Positions 56,771 to 64,000 of a stretch of DNA of 64,000 nt are shown piece after piece; the first letter of the stretch is position 1; each line of letters begins with the position of its first letter. A program made the position numbers and the translations under genes. Under the pieces are notes generated by a model, which was given only the letters and a program-made list of their open reading frames with translations, was not told where the DNA came from and did not search any database. This stretch comes from Wenzhouxiangella sediminis (GTDB taxonomy: Bacteria > Pseudomonadota > Gammaproteobacteria > Xanthomonadales > Wenzhouxiangellaceae), in NCBI RefSeq assembly GCF_003410055.1, contig NZ_QUZK01000014.1:62001-126000 (forward strand). The letters run 5' to 3'.

Positions 56771-58662
56771 GCATGACCTCCTTCCCGGGAAGCGCGCACC
56801 CGTCGCAGGCGTCTTCGGCGCCAGGCCATGGCCAGGGCGAACAGCGTCACGAGCACCGGCATAAGGGCGATGTTGACGATCTTGATGCGGGTACCCAGGG
56901 CCTCGATCTCCTCGTCGAGTTCCCGGCGCACCTGGCGCAGCTGCCGACGGATTTCCAGCCGCTTGTCCATGAATCGGTCGATCTCGGCTTCCTGCTCTTC
57001 GGTCAGGATGTCCAGGTCGGTATCCCCCCGCGCCTGCTGCAGTTCGGTCAACCGCTGCTCGGCTTCGGCCAGCTCCGCTTCCAGGCGCTGTTCGGTGGCG
57101 CGCAGATTCTGCTCGGCCTCTCGGCGCAGGGATTCGACCAGCGTGAAGGGTCGGTTCGATGTCGCCCTCGAACGAACGCTGATGAGGTCGGCATTGCCGA
57201 TGAGGTTATCGATGGCGTTGATGACGAAATCGCCGTTGTCGGCGAAGGGCTCGAGCATGGTCGTGCCGAAGAAGCGCTGGCGCGAAACCCAGTAACGGTC
57301 GGCGAGCATGTCGACATCGGCGACCACGATCGCGTTGAGCGGATAGCGCGACGACGCGTCCGCAGAGGCTCGCTCCTTGTCCGCGCCTTCGTCGCCCTGG
57401 CCTTCGTCGGTCATGACCCGAGGCACGTCCCCACTGAACCTTGCCGCCAGCGTGTAGCGCTCACCGGTGGCGCCCATCTGGTCCATCAGTTGCGCGGGAT
57501 CGGAGAGAAACTGAAGGCGCCGGGTTTCCATCAGTCCGGCCTGCTGGCTGGATTGCATCAGAAAGTCCATCTCGAGCGGGCTTTCCTCGGTCAGTTCGAG
57601 CCGCCCGACGCTGGCGAGATTGACCGCGTCCAGTTCGCCGGTGATCACGTCGTCGGCGTTCATATTGTCGGCAGTTGCTCCGAGGATGCCGGCATGGCGG
57701 ACCGGGCGCTGGCTCTGTGCGGTGTTGACCTGCAGCGCCAGTCCCGCGTCGGCGACGAAACGGTCCGCCGAAAAATCGATACCCCAGGCGTCGAACAGCG
57801 CCTCGAGGTTGGAGGAGCGCTCCATGTTCATGGCCGCCATGGGATCGTTGGGATTGTCTGGTGTGGCCGATTCGGCATAGGGATCGACGAAAGCCAGCAG
57901 CCGCCCGCCTTCTGCCAGGAAGCGCTCGATATCGGCCAGCAGGGAATCCGAAAGACCCTGCGGGTGCACCAGCACCAGCACGTCGAGCTCGTCGGGAAGC
58001 GCCTCGTCGTCGGCGTTGACCGTTTCGACCTCGAACATTTCGTTGATCTGATCGTGGATCGCCCAGGGTTCGCGCCTCTGGCCGGTTGCCATGTCCATGC
58101 CCCCATCCATGTCGATCCCGCTCAAGAGTGCGGCACGCGGCTTGTCGGGGCGGCTCAGCAGGTAGACCATGCGGGCCAGTTCGTACTCGAGAAACTGCTC
58201 GCGTGCCGGCGAGATGAAGGGCAGGACCTCCAGGCCGTCGATCATGTTGGTGCCGACGATTCCCAGGTACAGGCTGTCGCCGCCGCTGCCCACCGGCACG
58301 GCCTCCAGCCCGTAGCTTGCGGCCTGATCCTCGGCCTCACTGAAGGGCTCCGGATCGATGCGGCGCACGCGAAGATTGCCGTCGGCCTGCTCTGCCATTT
58401 CGTCGAGCAGTTCCTGCACGCGGCGGGCGAAGTTGCGCACCATGGGCAAGTCGGAACTGGCCTCCTCGCTGAAGTAGAACTCCAGCGTCACCGGCTCTTC
58501 GAGATCCTCGAGGATGTTCTCGGTTCCCGGGCTGAGCGTGTACAGCCCCTGCTCGGTCAGGTCGATCCGCATGCCCTGCAGGGCGGCGCCTCCGAGGATG
58601 GTCAGCGCCAGGAACAGGATCGCGAGCAGCACCAGCCCGGTTGCACTGTAGACATTCTTCAT
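56767..58662 (-). CDS. GldG-like ABC transporter auxiliary/substrate-binding protein
   Basis: 631 residues with a TM helix at each end (LVLLAILFLALTILGGAAL near the N-terminus and IALMPVLVTLFALAMAW near the C-terminus). The extracytoplasmic part contains the GldG domain (PVTLEFYFSEEA, VLVLVHPQGLSDSLLADIERFLAEGGRLLAFVDPY). A charged coiled coil at about 520-590 (AEQNLRATEQRLEAELAEA) precedes the last TM. Together with the ATPase and permease it forms a gliding-type ABC system, in Bacteroidetes linked to motility, elsewhere of unknown cargo. The 265-bp structured element lies between it and the permease gene. Confidence 0.9.
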   Translation of the reverse strand: MKNVYSATGLVLLAILFLALTILGGAALQGMRIDLTEQGLYTLSPGTENILEDLEEPVTLEFYFSEEASSDLPMVRNFARRVQELLDEMAEQADGNLRVRRIDPEPFSEAEDQAASYGLEAVPVGSGGDSLYLGIVGTNMIDGLEVLPFISPAREQFLEYELARMVYLLSRPDKPRAALLSGIDMDGGMDMATGQRREPWAIHDQINEMFEVETVNADDEALPDELDVLVLVHPQGLSDSLLADIERFLAEGGRLLAFVDPYAESATPDNPNDPMAAMNMERSSNLEALFDAWGIDFSADRFVADAGLALQVNTAQSQRPVRHAGILGATADNMNADDVITGELDAVNLASVGRLELTEESPLEMDFLMQSSQQAGLMETRRLQFLSDPAQLMDQMGATGERYTLAARFSGDVPRVMTDEGQGDEGADKERASADASSRYPLNAIVVADVDMLADRYWVSRQRFFGTTMLEPFADNGDFVINAIDNLIGNADLISVRSRATSNRPFTLVESLRREAEQNLRATEQRLEAELAEAEQRLTELQQARGDTDLDILTEEQEAEIDRFMDKRLEIRRQLRQVRRELDEEIEALGTRIKIVNIALMPVLVTLFALAMAWRRRRLRRVRASREGGHA

Positions 58663-58664
58663 TG

Positions 58665-58929
58665 GTGTACCCCGTCACTCATTCTGTAGCTTATAGCGAG
58701 TCGGAAAGCGTTTAGCTGCAAGGCCTATCTCGCAGGGAATGGTGGTGCCATTTTCAAGAGACAGAACGCCGCAGATGAACGCTTTCCGGCTCGCCCTTCG
58801 GGAGCGCGCCTGAACCGACATTGCGGCATTGCGACCCTTGTAAAGGGGCCCGCCATTCACTGCGGGTCGCGCCTTGCACTGCCGGCTCAGGCGCGCTCTA
58901 TAAGTTACACAATGAGTGACGGGGTACAC
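58665..58929. mobile_element. 265-bp MITE-like or structured element with 32-bp terminal inverted repeats
   Basis: Left end 58665-58696 begins GTGTACCCCGTCACTCATT; right end 58898-58929 is its reverse complement at 30 of 32 positions. Inside are two more stems: 58697-58712 with 58778-58793 (15 pairs and one G-U) and 58802-58817 with 58883-58898 (15 of 16), the latter enclosing GCGACCC/GGGTCGC. Nearly the whole element can therefore fold as a three-way junction. No target-site duplication is obvious and no transposase is nearby. It sits in the gap between the permease and the GldG-like gene, and the permease stop codon abuts its end. Confidence 0.75.
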
Positions 58930-59669
58930 TAGTCCGCCTTCTTCAGTTCGAGCACGATGCGGTTGGCCAGCAGCCAGAAGCCGATGACCAGGGCGAAGTA
59001 GACGAGATCGCGCAGGTCAATCACGCCGCGAGAGATCGAGTTGAAGTGAACCAGGAAGCTCAGATTGGCCACGCCGTCGAGCAGCACCTGGGGCATCCAG
59101 GCCCGGAACAGGTCGAGCACCATCGGCAAGCCCGAAAGCAGGAAACCGAAGCAGACCACGACCGACAGAATGAAGGCCACGACCTGGTTGCGCGTCACGG
59201 CCGAGAGGGCCTCGCTGATCGCCAGCATGCCGCCGGCCATCAACCAGCTGCCGACATAGGCAGCCACGATCACCCCGTTGTCCGGATTGCCGAGGATATT
59301 GACCGTGATCCAGATCGGAAAGGTCAGGGCCAGGGACAGGCCGACGAACAACCAGGCGGCGAGAAACTTCCCGAGCACGGCCTCCCCGATTGTCAGCGGC
59401 AGAGTGAGCAGCAGCTCCACCGTGCCGTATTTGCGCTCCTCGGCCCACAAGCGCATGCCCACGGCCGGAACCAGGAACAGGTAGAGCCAGGGGTGGAAAC
59501 GGAAGAACGGCTCCAGGTCGGCAATCTCGCGCTCATAGAAGCCGCCGAGGTAGAAGGTGAAGGCCGATGACATCACCAGAAATATCACGATGAAGACGTA
59601 GGCGACCGGCGTGGCGAAATAGCCCACGAGCTCCCGGCGCATGATGGTCCGGACGTTCTTCAGGTTCAT
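58929..59669 (-). CDS. ABC-2-type permease, GldF-like
   Basis: 246-residue six-helix permease of an ABC-2 exporter, with helices such as VAYVFIVIFLVMSSAFTFYL, LYLFLVPAVGMRLWAEE, and WLMAGGMLAISEALSAVTRN. The motif RLWAEERKYGTVELLLTLP is characteristic of GldF/NosY-like permeases. Its ATG overlaps the ATPase stop by 4 bp. The last codons run directly into the structured element at 58665-58929. Confidence 0.93.
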   Translation of the reverse strand: MNLKNVRTIMRRELVGYFATPVAYVFIVIFLVMSSAFTFYLGGFYEREIADLEPFFRFHPWLYLFLVPAVGMRLWAEERKYGTVELLLTLPLTIGEAVLGKFLAAWLFVGLSLALTFPIWITVNILGNPDNGVIVAAYVGSWLMAGGMLAISEALSAVTRNQVVAFILSVVVCFGFLLSGLPMVLDLFRAWMPQVLLDGVANLSFLVHFNSISRGVIDLRDLVYFALVIGFWLLANRIVLELKKAD

Positions 59670-60586
59670 GCCGCCTCCTCGCGCGTGATCGTGCGGAATA
59701 CCTCGTCGAGCCTGCCGGGTTCGTACTGGAGCTGCTGAACCTCCCAGCCCTCCGCCTCGATCAGGCGGCTGACGGCCTGGAAGAGATTGCCCCGGCCGGA
59801 GGGAAAGACGGTGACGCGCGCGTTGCGCACCTCGACTTCGCGCGCCTCGTCGAGACGGCCCAGGCGGGAGGCGGAACGCTCGGGATCATCGACATGCAGG
59901 GTCACGGCGTTGTGGTAGCGCGAACGAGTCAGCAAGCCGGCCGGCGTGTCGTCGGCAAGAAGCCGTCCCCGGGCGATGATCATCGCTCTGCTGCACAGGG
60001 CATCGACCTCTTCGAGGATATGCGTGGAGATGACGATGATCTTGTCGGGCGCCATTTCGCGGATGAGGTGGCGCACCTGCTGCTTCTGGTTGGGATCGAG
60101 CCCGTCGGTCGGCTCGTCGAGGATGAGCACCGGCGGATCGTGCAGGATGGCCTGCGCCAGGCCGACCCGGCGCTTGAACCCTTTCGACAGGGTTTCGATG
60201 GTCTGCTCCATCACGCCACCCAGTTCCAGCCGGGCGGCCGCGTCGGCAACGCGCCGGTCGCGCTCCGGTCCGGAAAACCCGCGGGCGTCGGCGATGAACT
60301 GCAGCAACTGCGAGACCGTCAGCTCACCGTACAGCGGTGCCCCCTCGGGGAGGTAGCCGATCATCGTTCGCGCCGCCACCGAATCCCGGCGAATGTCGTG
60401 ACCGAAGACCTCGGCCGTTCCGGATGTCGGGGAAAGGAAGCCGGTGAGCATCTTCATGGTGGTGGATTTGCCGGCCCCGTTGGGGCCAAGGAAGCCGAGC
60501 ACGGTTCCGGGTTCCACCTCGAAGGAAATATCGTCGACGGCCAGTAAGGTGCCGAATCGACGGGTCAGATTCCTGGCTGCAAGCAT
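59666..60586 (-). CDS. ABC transporter ATP-binding protein, GldA-like
   Basis: 306 residues from ATG 60586; the 82 upstream in-frame codons lack coding features. Walker A is GPNGAGKSTT at about residues 36-45, the signature is LSKGFKRRVGLAQAI, Walker B VLILDEPTDGLDP, and H-loop VISTHILEEV. A C-terminal degenerate sandwich domain of about 90 residues follows, typical of GldA/DrrA-like exporters. First gene of the four-gene operon ATPase, permease, GldG-like and DUF4340. Confidence 0.94.
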   Translation of the reverse strand: MLAARNLTRRFGTLLAVDDISFEVEPGTVLGFLGPNGAGKSTTMKMLTGFLSPTSGTAEVFGHDIRRDSVAARTMIGYLPEGAPLYGELTVSQLLQFIADARGFSGPERDRRVADAAARLELGGVMEQTIETLSKGFKRRVGLAQAILHDPPVLILDEPTDGLDPNQKQQVRHLIREMAPDKIIVISTHILEEVDALCSRAMIIARGRLLADDTPAGLLTRSRYHNAVTLHVDDPERSASRLGRLDEAREVEVRNARVTVFPSGRGNLFQAVSRLIEAEGWEVQQLQYEPGRLDEVFRTITREEAA

Positions 60587-60746
60587 CCGTCCGTTCTCTT
60601 GTGTTGGTTGTTGAACACGAGCCGCCTCCGCGCAATAGGGCCAGGCCCGCGATTTTTCAAGACCGCCCAGAATCGCGGCGAGTTCCCATTCCCGACGATA
60701 ACAGGTCTTTCCACCGGGACGGGAAGCGGTTACGTTATCTCCCGGT

Positions 60747-61811
60747 ATGGAACCGACAATCCTCGACCACCTTCCCGACGGCCTGCTCGACCGGCCCGCC
60801 AGTCGACTGCATGAAGTCCTTGACGGGCCCACCCTGCTTCACCTCCCGGGGCGACGCCCGCGACCCCTGTTCGTGTCCGTGCTCCAGCACGGCAACGAGA
60901 TCTCCGGCTGGGAGGCCGTCAGGCGCCTGCTCAAGGGCCGCTACGCCCGGGACCCGCTGCCGCGCAGCCTGATCCTGCTGATCGCCAACGTTCGCGCCGC
61001 CTCACGCAACCGCCGCTACCTCTCCGACCAGCCCGACTACAACCGCTGCTGGCCCGGATCGGACACCGAAGCCGGAGACGTCCACCGGCTCTTCGAGCGG
61101 ATCACCGGACACGTTCGCGCCCAGAAGCCCCTGGCCAGCATCGACATCCACAACAACACCGGAGAAAACCCGCACTACGCCGCGATCAATCGAACCGACC
61201 CGGCACACCTGCGCCTCGCTTCGCTGTTTTCGCGAACCGTCCTCTACTTCACCCAACCCCGCGGCGTCCAGTCCATGGCCTTCGGCGAGTTCTGCCCGGC
61301 GGTGACGCTCGAGTGCGGGCCGCCCTCCCGGCTCGACGGCGCCGACCACGCCCTTTCCTACCTCTCGTCGATCATCAACGCCGAGGAGCTGGACCCCCGA
61401 CCGCCGGCGCCGGAAGATATCGAGCTCTTCCAGATGGTGGCAACCGTCAACCTGCCGCCGGCACACTCCTTCAGTTTCAGCCCGGACGGCTCGGACATCG
61501 TGTTGCGCGAAGACCTCGACCAGCTCAACTTTCGCGAGCTGCCGCCCGGCACCCGTTTGGGCCACGTCAACGCACCGGTGGACCCTGCACTCCTGGTGCG
61601 CGGGCACGAGGAAGTCGACGCATCCGCCCTCTGGTTCAGCGTGATCAAAGGCGATATCCTCACCAGCAGGCCCATGATGCCGGCCATGCTCACCACCGAC
61701 GAGCGCGTCATACGGCAGGACTGTCTCTGTCACCTGATGGAACGCATACCGGCAGGACGGCCGTCGGCGGAACCGGAAGACTGGCACCAACTCCCCGAAA
61801 GCCGCCCCTGA
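60747..61811 (+). CDS. AstE/aspartoacylase-like zinc deacylase (M14 superfamily)
   Basis: 354 residues, predicted zinc-dependent amide hydrolase. The zinc ligands are H and E of VLQHGNEISGW at about residues 48-51 and H of IDIHNNTGENPHY, with the general base Glu in VTLECGPPS. This is the succinylglutamate desuccinylase/aspartoacylase pattern, although sequence length and the C-terminal beta domain differ from AstE. The substrate is not determinable. It is divergent from the ABC exporter operon and 27 bp upstream of the small membrane protein gene. Confidence 0.88.
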   Translation: MEPTILDHLPDGLLDRPASRLHEVLDGPTLLHLPGRRPRPLFVSVLQHGNEISGWEAVRRLLKGRYARDPLPRSLILLIANVRAASRNRRYLSDQPDYNRCWPGSDTEAGDVHRLFERITGHVRAQKPLASIDIHNNTGENPHYAAINRTDPAHLRLASLFSRTVLYFTQPRGVQSMAFGEFCPAVTLECGPPSRLDGADHALSYLSSIINAEELDPRPPAPEDIELFQMVATVNLPPAHSFSFSPDGSDIVLREDLDQLNFRELPPGTRLGHVNAPVDPALLVRGHEEVDASALWFSVIKGDILTSRPMMPAMLTTDERVIRQDCLCHLMERIPAGRPSAEPEDWHQLPESRP

Positions 61812-61838
61812 ATTCCTGAAGCCGAAGGAGAACCGAGA

Positions 61839-62048
61839 ATGAACCTGTTTTCCGCCATGGTCGCCATCGCTGCCATTATCGGAATCGTCGCGGTCGCCCG
61901 CCACTGGTTCGAATCCCGCCGCGGCCAGGGTGTCGACCGTGAGCATTTCGAGCGCGTCGAGATCGAACTGCGCGAGCGCATCGAAACACTGGAGCGCATC
62001 GTCACCGACCAGCGCGAAAAACTCAGGAAGCAGATCGATGAGCTCTGA
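61839..62048 (+). CDS. Small PspB-like membrane protein
   Basis: 69 residues preceded by a strong GAAGGAGAA SD. One TM (MVAIAAIIGIVAVA) followed by a charged coiled coil (VEIELRERIETLERIVTDQREK). The layout of a short N-terminal TM plus C-terminal coiled coil matches phage-shock protein B, but no pspA or pspC is adjacent. The stop overlaps the next gene by 11 bp, suggesting co-expression with the DUF502 protein. Confidence 0.8.
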   Translation: MNLFSAMVAIAAIIGIVAVARHWFESRRGQGVDREHFERVEIELRERIETLERIVTDQREKLRKQIDEL

Positions 62049-62646
62049 GCACGACGGCACGGTTGCGCGTCTGGTTCGCCTGTTCCTCAAGGGCCTGGGC
62101 ACGATCATTCCGATCGCGCTCACGCTGCTGATCGTCCTCTGGTTGGCCGGCATCGCCGAACGCGGAATCGGTTCGCTGATCAAGCTCGTCCTGCCGGAAG
62201 ACTGGTACATCACCGGCATGGGCCTGGTCGGCGGCATACTGGTGGTGATGGCGATCGGCTTGCTCAGCCAGGTCTGGCTGTTCCGCAAGCTGATCGATCT
62301 CGGCGAGGCCATCCTCGACCGCATGCCGGTCATCAAGTCCGTCTTCCGCGCCACCAAGGACTTCGTCGAGTATTTTTCGAGCGACGACGCTGAACGCTTC
62401 AGCCAGGCGGTAATGGTGCGCCACCCGGACTTCAAGATCGGCATGATGGGTTTCATCACCCGCGAGGACTTTTCCAACCTGCCCTTCGGCGAGGAAGGCG
62501 AGGTCGCCGTCTACCTGCCGCTGAGCTACCAGGTGGCGGGCTACACGATCTTTGTGCCGAAGGAATGGTGCGAGCCGGTGGACCTGCCCTTCGAGGACGC
62601 GCTGCGCCTGATCCTGACGGCGGCGATGTCGCGGCGAGGAGGATAG
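62038..62646 (+). CDS. DUF502 membrane protein
   Basis: 202 residues from ATG 62038. Two N-terminal membrane helices (LGTIIPIALTLLIVLWLAGI and GLVGGILVVMAIGLLSQVWL) precede the conserved DUF502 segment RMPVIKSVFRATKDFVEYF and the block GMMGFITREDFSNLPFGEEG. Function unknown; the family is widespread in proteobacteria. It overlaps the upstream small membrane protein gene and converges on prpC, with repeat island 7 between them. Confidence 0.92.
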   Translation: MSSEHDGTVARLVRLFLKGLGTIIPIALTLLIVLWLAGIAERGIGSLIKLVLPEDWYITGMGLVGGILVVMAIGLLSQVWLFRKLIDLGEAILDRMPVIKSVFRATKDFVEYFSSDDAERFSQAVMVRHPDFKIGMMGFITREDFSNLPFGEEGEVAVYLPLSYQVAGYTIFVPKEWCEPVDLPFEDALRLILTAAMSRRGG

Positions 62647-62654
62647 AGATAGGG

Positions 62655-62723
62655 CAAATCCGAAACAAGAAGCACCAAATCCGAAAGCAGCTGCGAAAAC
62701 TGGTGCTTCGAATTTCGAATTTG
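62655..62723. repeat. Intergenic inverted quasi-tandem island 7 (AAATCCGAAA/CTTCGAATTT words)
   Basis: Left arm CAAATCCGAAACAAGAAGCA plus a second AAATCCGAAA faces ACTGGTGCTTCGAATTTCG and AATTTG on the right; GAAGCACCA and TGGTGCTTC are perfect complements. It lies between convergent DUF502 and prpC genes and shares words with island 2. Confidence 0.75.
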
Positions 62724-62735
62724 ACCGGGCAAAGA

Positions 62736-62752
62736 GCCGGGCTGTGCCCGGC
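62736..62752. terminator. Hairpin between convergent DUF502 and prpC genes
   Basis: Perfect 7-bp stem GCCGGGC/GCCCGGC around TGT, 9 bp from the prpC stop. There is no T-run on either strand, so it may be only part of a terminator. Confidence 0.4.
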
Positions 62753-62761
62753 CCCGTTACC

Positions 62762-63886
62762 CTACTGGCGCTGGTCGATCGACGGCACCGACCGATCCTC
62801 CGGACCGATGTAATCGGCACCCGGTCGGATGATGCGGTTGTTGGCGCGCTGCTCCATGATATGGGCGCACCAGCCGGTCACGCGCGACATCACGAAGATG
62901 GGTGTGAACAAACTCGTCGGAATGCCCATGAAATGGTAGGCGGAAGCGTGGTAGAAGTCGGCGTTGGCGAACAGCTTCTTCTCGTCCCACATGGTCTTCT
63001 CGACGATTTCCGAGACCGGGAACAAGGTGTCGTCGCCGACGTCTTCGGCCAGCTTGCGCGACCACTCGCGGATGATGGCGTTACGCGGGTCCTTCTCGCG
63101 GTAGACGGCGTGACCGAAGCCCATGATCTTCTCTTTTTCCTCGAGCTTGCGCAGGACGTCCTCGCGCGCCTGTTCGGGCGAGTGGTATTTCTCGAGCATG
63201 GCCATCGCCATCTCGTTGGCGCCGCCGTGCAGCGGCCCCCGGAGCGAACCGATCGCGCCGGTCACGCAGCTGTGCATGTCCGACAGGGTCGAGGCGCACA
63301 CGCGCGCCGTGAAGGTCGAGGCGTTGAACTCGTGCTCGGCGTAGAGAATCAGCGACACGTCCATCACCCGTGCATGCAGTTCACTCGGCGCCTTGCCGTG
63401 CAGCAGGTGCAGGAAATGACCGCCGATGCTGTCATCGTCGGTTTCAACATCGATACGCTTGCCGTCGTGGCTGTAGCGATACCAGTAGGTGATCATCGAC
63501 GGGAAGGTCGCCAGCAGGCGATCGGCCATGTCCTGCTGATCGTCGAAGCTCTCTTCCGTCTCGAGGTTGCCCAGGAAGGAGCAACCGGTTCGCAGCACGT
63601 CCATCGGATGAGCGTTGGCCGGAATCCGCTCGAGCACTTCCTTTAGGGCATCGGGCAGCCCGCGCAGCGCCTTCAGTCGGCTGGTGTAGGCGTCGAGCTC
63701 GTCCTGATTGGGAAGATGGCCCTTGAGAATCAGGTGGGCGACTTCGTTGAACGAGGCCTTCTCGGCCAGCTCGTCGACGGCGTATCCGCGATAGCGCAGG
63801 CTGTTGCCGGACGCGCCGACAGTGCAGATCTCGGTCTGGCCGGCCGACTGGCCGCGCAGGCCGGCTCCGGGTTTCTTCTCGGTCAT
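62762..63886 (-). CDS. prpC: 2-methylcitrate synthase
   Basis: Condenses propionyl-CoA with oxaloacetate to 2-methylcitrate in the methylcitrate cycle. The 374-residue protein follows E. coli PrpC closely, with [15 protein letters not shown] at the start, [48 protein letters not shown] (catalytic His) and MGFGHAVY. The start overlaps the prpB stop as ATGA, confirming a prpB-prpC operon. The absence of the short-form citrate synthase features makes gltA unlikely. Confidence 0.97.
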   Translation of the reverse strand: MTEKKPGAGLRGQSAGQTEICTVGASGNSLRYRGYAVDELAEKASFNEVAHLILKGHLPNQDELDAYTSRLKALRGLPDALKEVLERIPANAHPMDVLRTGCSFLGNLETEESFDDQQDMADRLLATFPSMITYWYRYSHDGKRIDVETDDDSIGGHFLHLLHGKAPSELHARVMDVSLILYAEHEFNASTFTARVCASTLSDMHSCVTGAIGSLRGPLHGGANEMAMAMLEKYHSPEQAREDVLRKLEEKEKIMGFGHAVYREKDPRNAIIREWSRKLAEDVGDDTLFPVSEIVEKTMWDEKKLFANADFYHASAYHFMGIPTSLFTPIFVMSRVTGWCAHIMEQRANNRIIRPGADYIGPEDRSVPSIDQRQ

Positions 63887-64000
63887 GACGACTCCTTGCT
63901 GAACAACTGATCCAGTTTCTGCTCGAACTCGTGGTAGCCGAGCACTTCGTATAGTTCATCGCGCGTCTGCATGGCATCGACCACGTTCTTCTGGTGGCCG
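63883..64000 (-). CDS. prpB: 2-methylisocitrate lyase, 3' end only
   Basis: The last 38 residues on the minus strand read [20 protein letters not shown] then [13 protein letters not shown] and a stop, matching the PrpB C-terminus (QKNVxDxMQTRxELYE). PrpB splits 2-methylisocitrate to pyruvate and succinate. The rest, including the catalytic Cys, lies beyond the window. Its stop overlaps the prpC start by 4 bp. Confidence 0.9.
   Translation of the reverse strand, partial: GHQKNVVDAMQTRDELYEVLGYHEFEQKLDQLFSKESS

Noticed and set aside
58675-58929. 84-codon open frame inside the 265-bp element
   Set aside because: It lies entirely within the inverted-repeat element, has no SD, and its sequence is explained by the base-paired structure.

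Overview
The window is 64 kb of GC-rich, gene-dense chromosome from a gammaproteobacterium. The gene content (OxyR with cysteines at positions 199 and 208, GyrA with the E. coli-type active site, tandem aguA/aguB, prpB-prpC, RimB-RimK, and an E1alpha/E1beta pyruvate dehydrogenase) and the style of the secreted proteins suggest the Xanthomonadales/Chromatiales border, for example the Wenzhouxiangellaceae. That placement is inference. No prophage, insertion sequence with a transposase, CRISPR array, rRNA or tRNA was seen; nearly all of it is core chromosome.

Layout. 1-9.1 kb: a secreted M14 peptidase (5' end outside the window), gyrA, mtnA, a periplasmic cyclophilin overlapping lpxH, and an FAD oxidoreductase overlapping a lipocalin. 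9.2-12.6 kb: a zinc-finger membrane protein and a secreted protein of unknown function. 12.6-23.8 kb: a long minus-strand run lysS, prfB (with the programmed +1 frameshift), recJ, a small conserved protein, greA, carB, carA and a DUF1249 protein. 23.9-29.6 kb: ppsR/ppsA divergent pair, orn/rsgA divergent pair and an SDR. 29.7-31.9 kb: a putrescine pathway from agmatine (aguA-aguB). 31.9-32.7 kb: a non-coding island of 180-bp tandem repeats. 32.7-38.8 kb: a neutral-lipid locus with a bifunctional fatty acyl reductase, acyl-CoA-binding protein, TetR regulator, phasin-like protein, TPR protein and a wax ester synthase/DGAT. 38.9-46.0 kb: a SecB-like small protein, a penicillin-acylase-type hydrolase and the pdhA-pdhB-pdhC operon. 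46.1-51.6 kb: rimB-rimK, two unknown proteins, a small membrane protein, two overlapping crcB genes, an FAH-family enzyme and trpS. 51.7-55.6 kb: a RuBisCO-like protein, a thioesterase, ahpD-ahpC and oxyR. 55.7-60.6 kb: a four-gene gliding-type ABC exporter operon carrying a 265-bp structured insert. 60.7-64 kb: an AstE/ASPA-like deacylase, a PspB-like small protein, a DUF502 protein, prpC and the 3' end of prpB.

The main surprises are non-coding. (1) The array at 32105-32705 contains three hairpins on a 180-bp period. Their 16-bp stems differ in sequence between copies while both arms change together, and a five-base word from each stem recurs in the apical loop. (2) A 265-bp element at 58665-58929 has 32-bp terminal inverted repeats and two internal stems, so almost all of it can fold into a three-way junction; it sits inside an operon. 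(3) Seven intergenic islands, each just downstream of a gene, are built from short quasi-tandem words, most of them with the words facing each other. (4) Two unrelated secreted proteins share a C-terminal F-x-D-R-F tail. Other points worth a look are a RuBisCO-like protein with a Gln in place of the usual metal-binding Glu, the wax-ester locus, and the paired fluoride channel genes.
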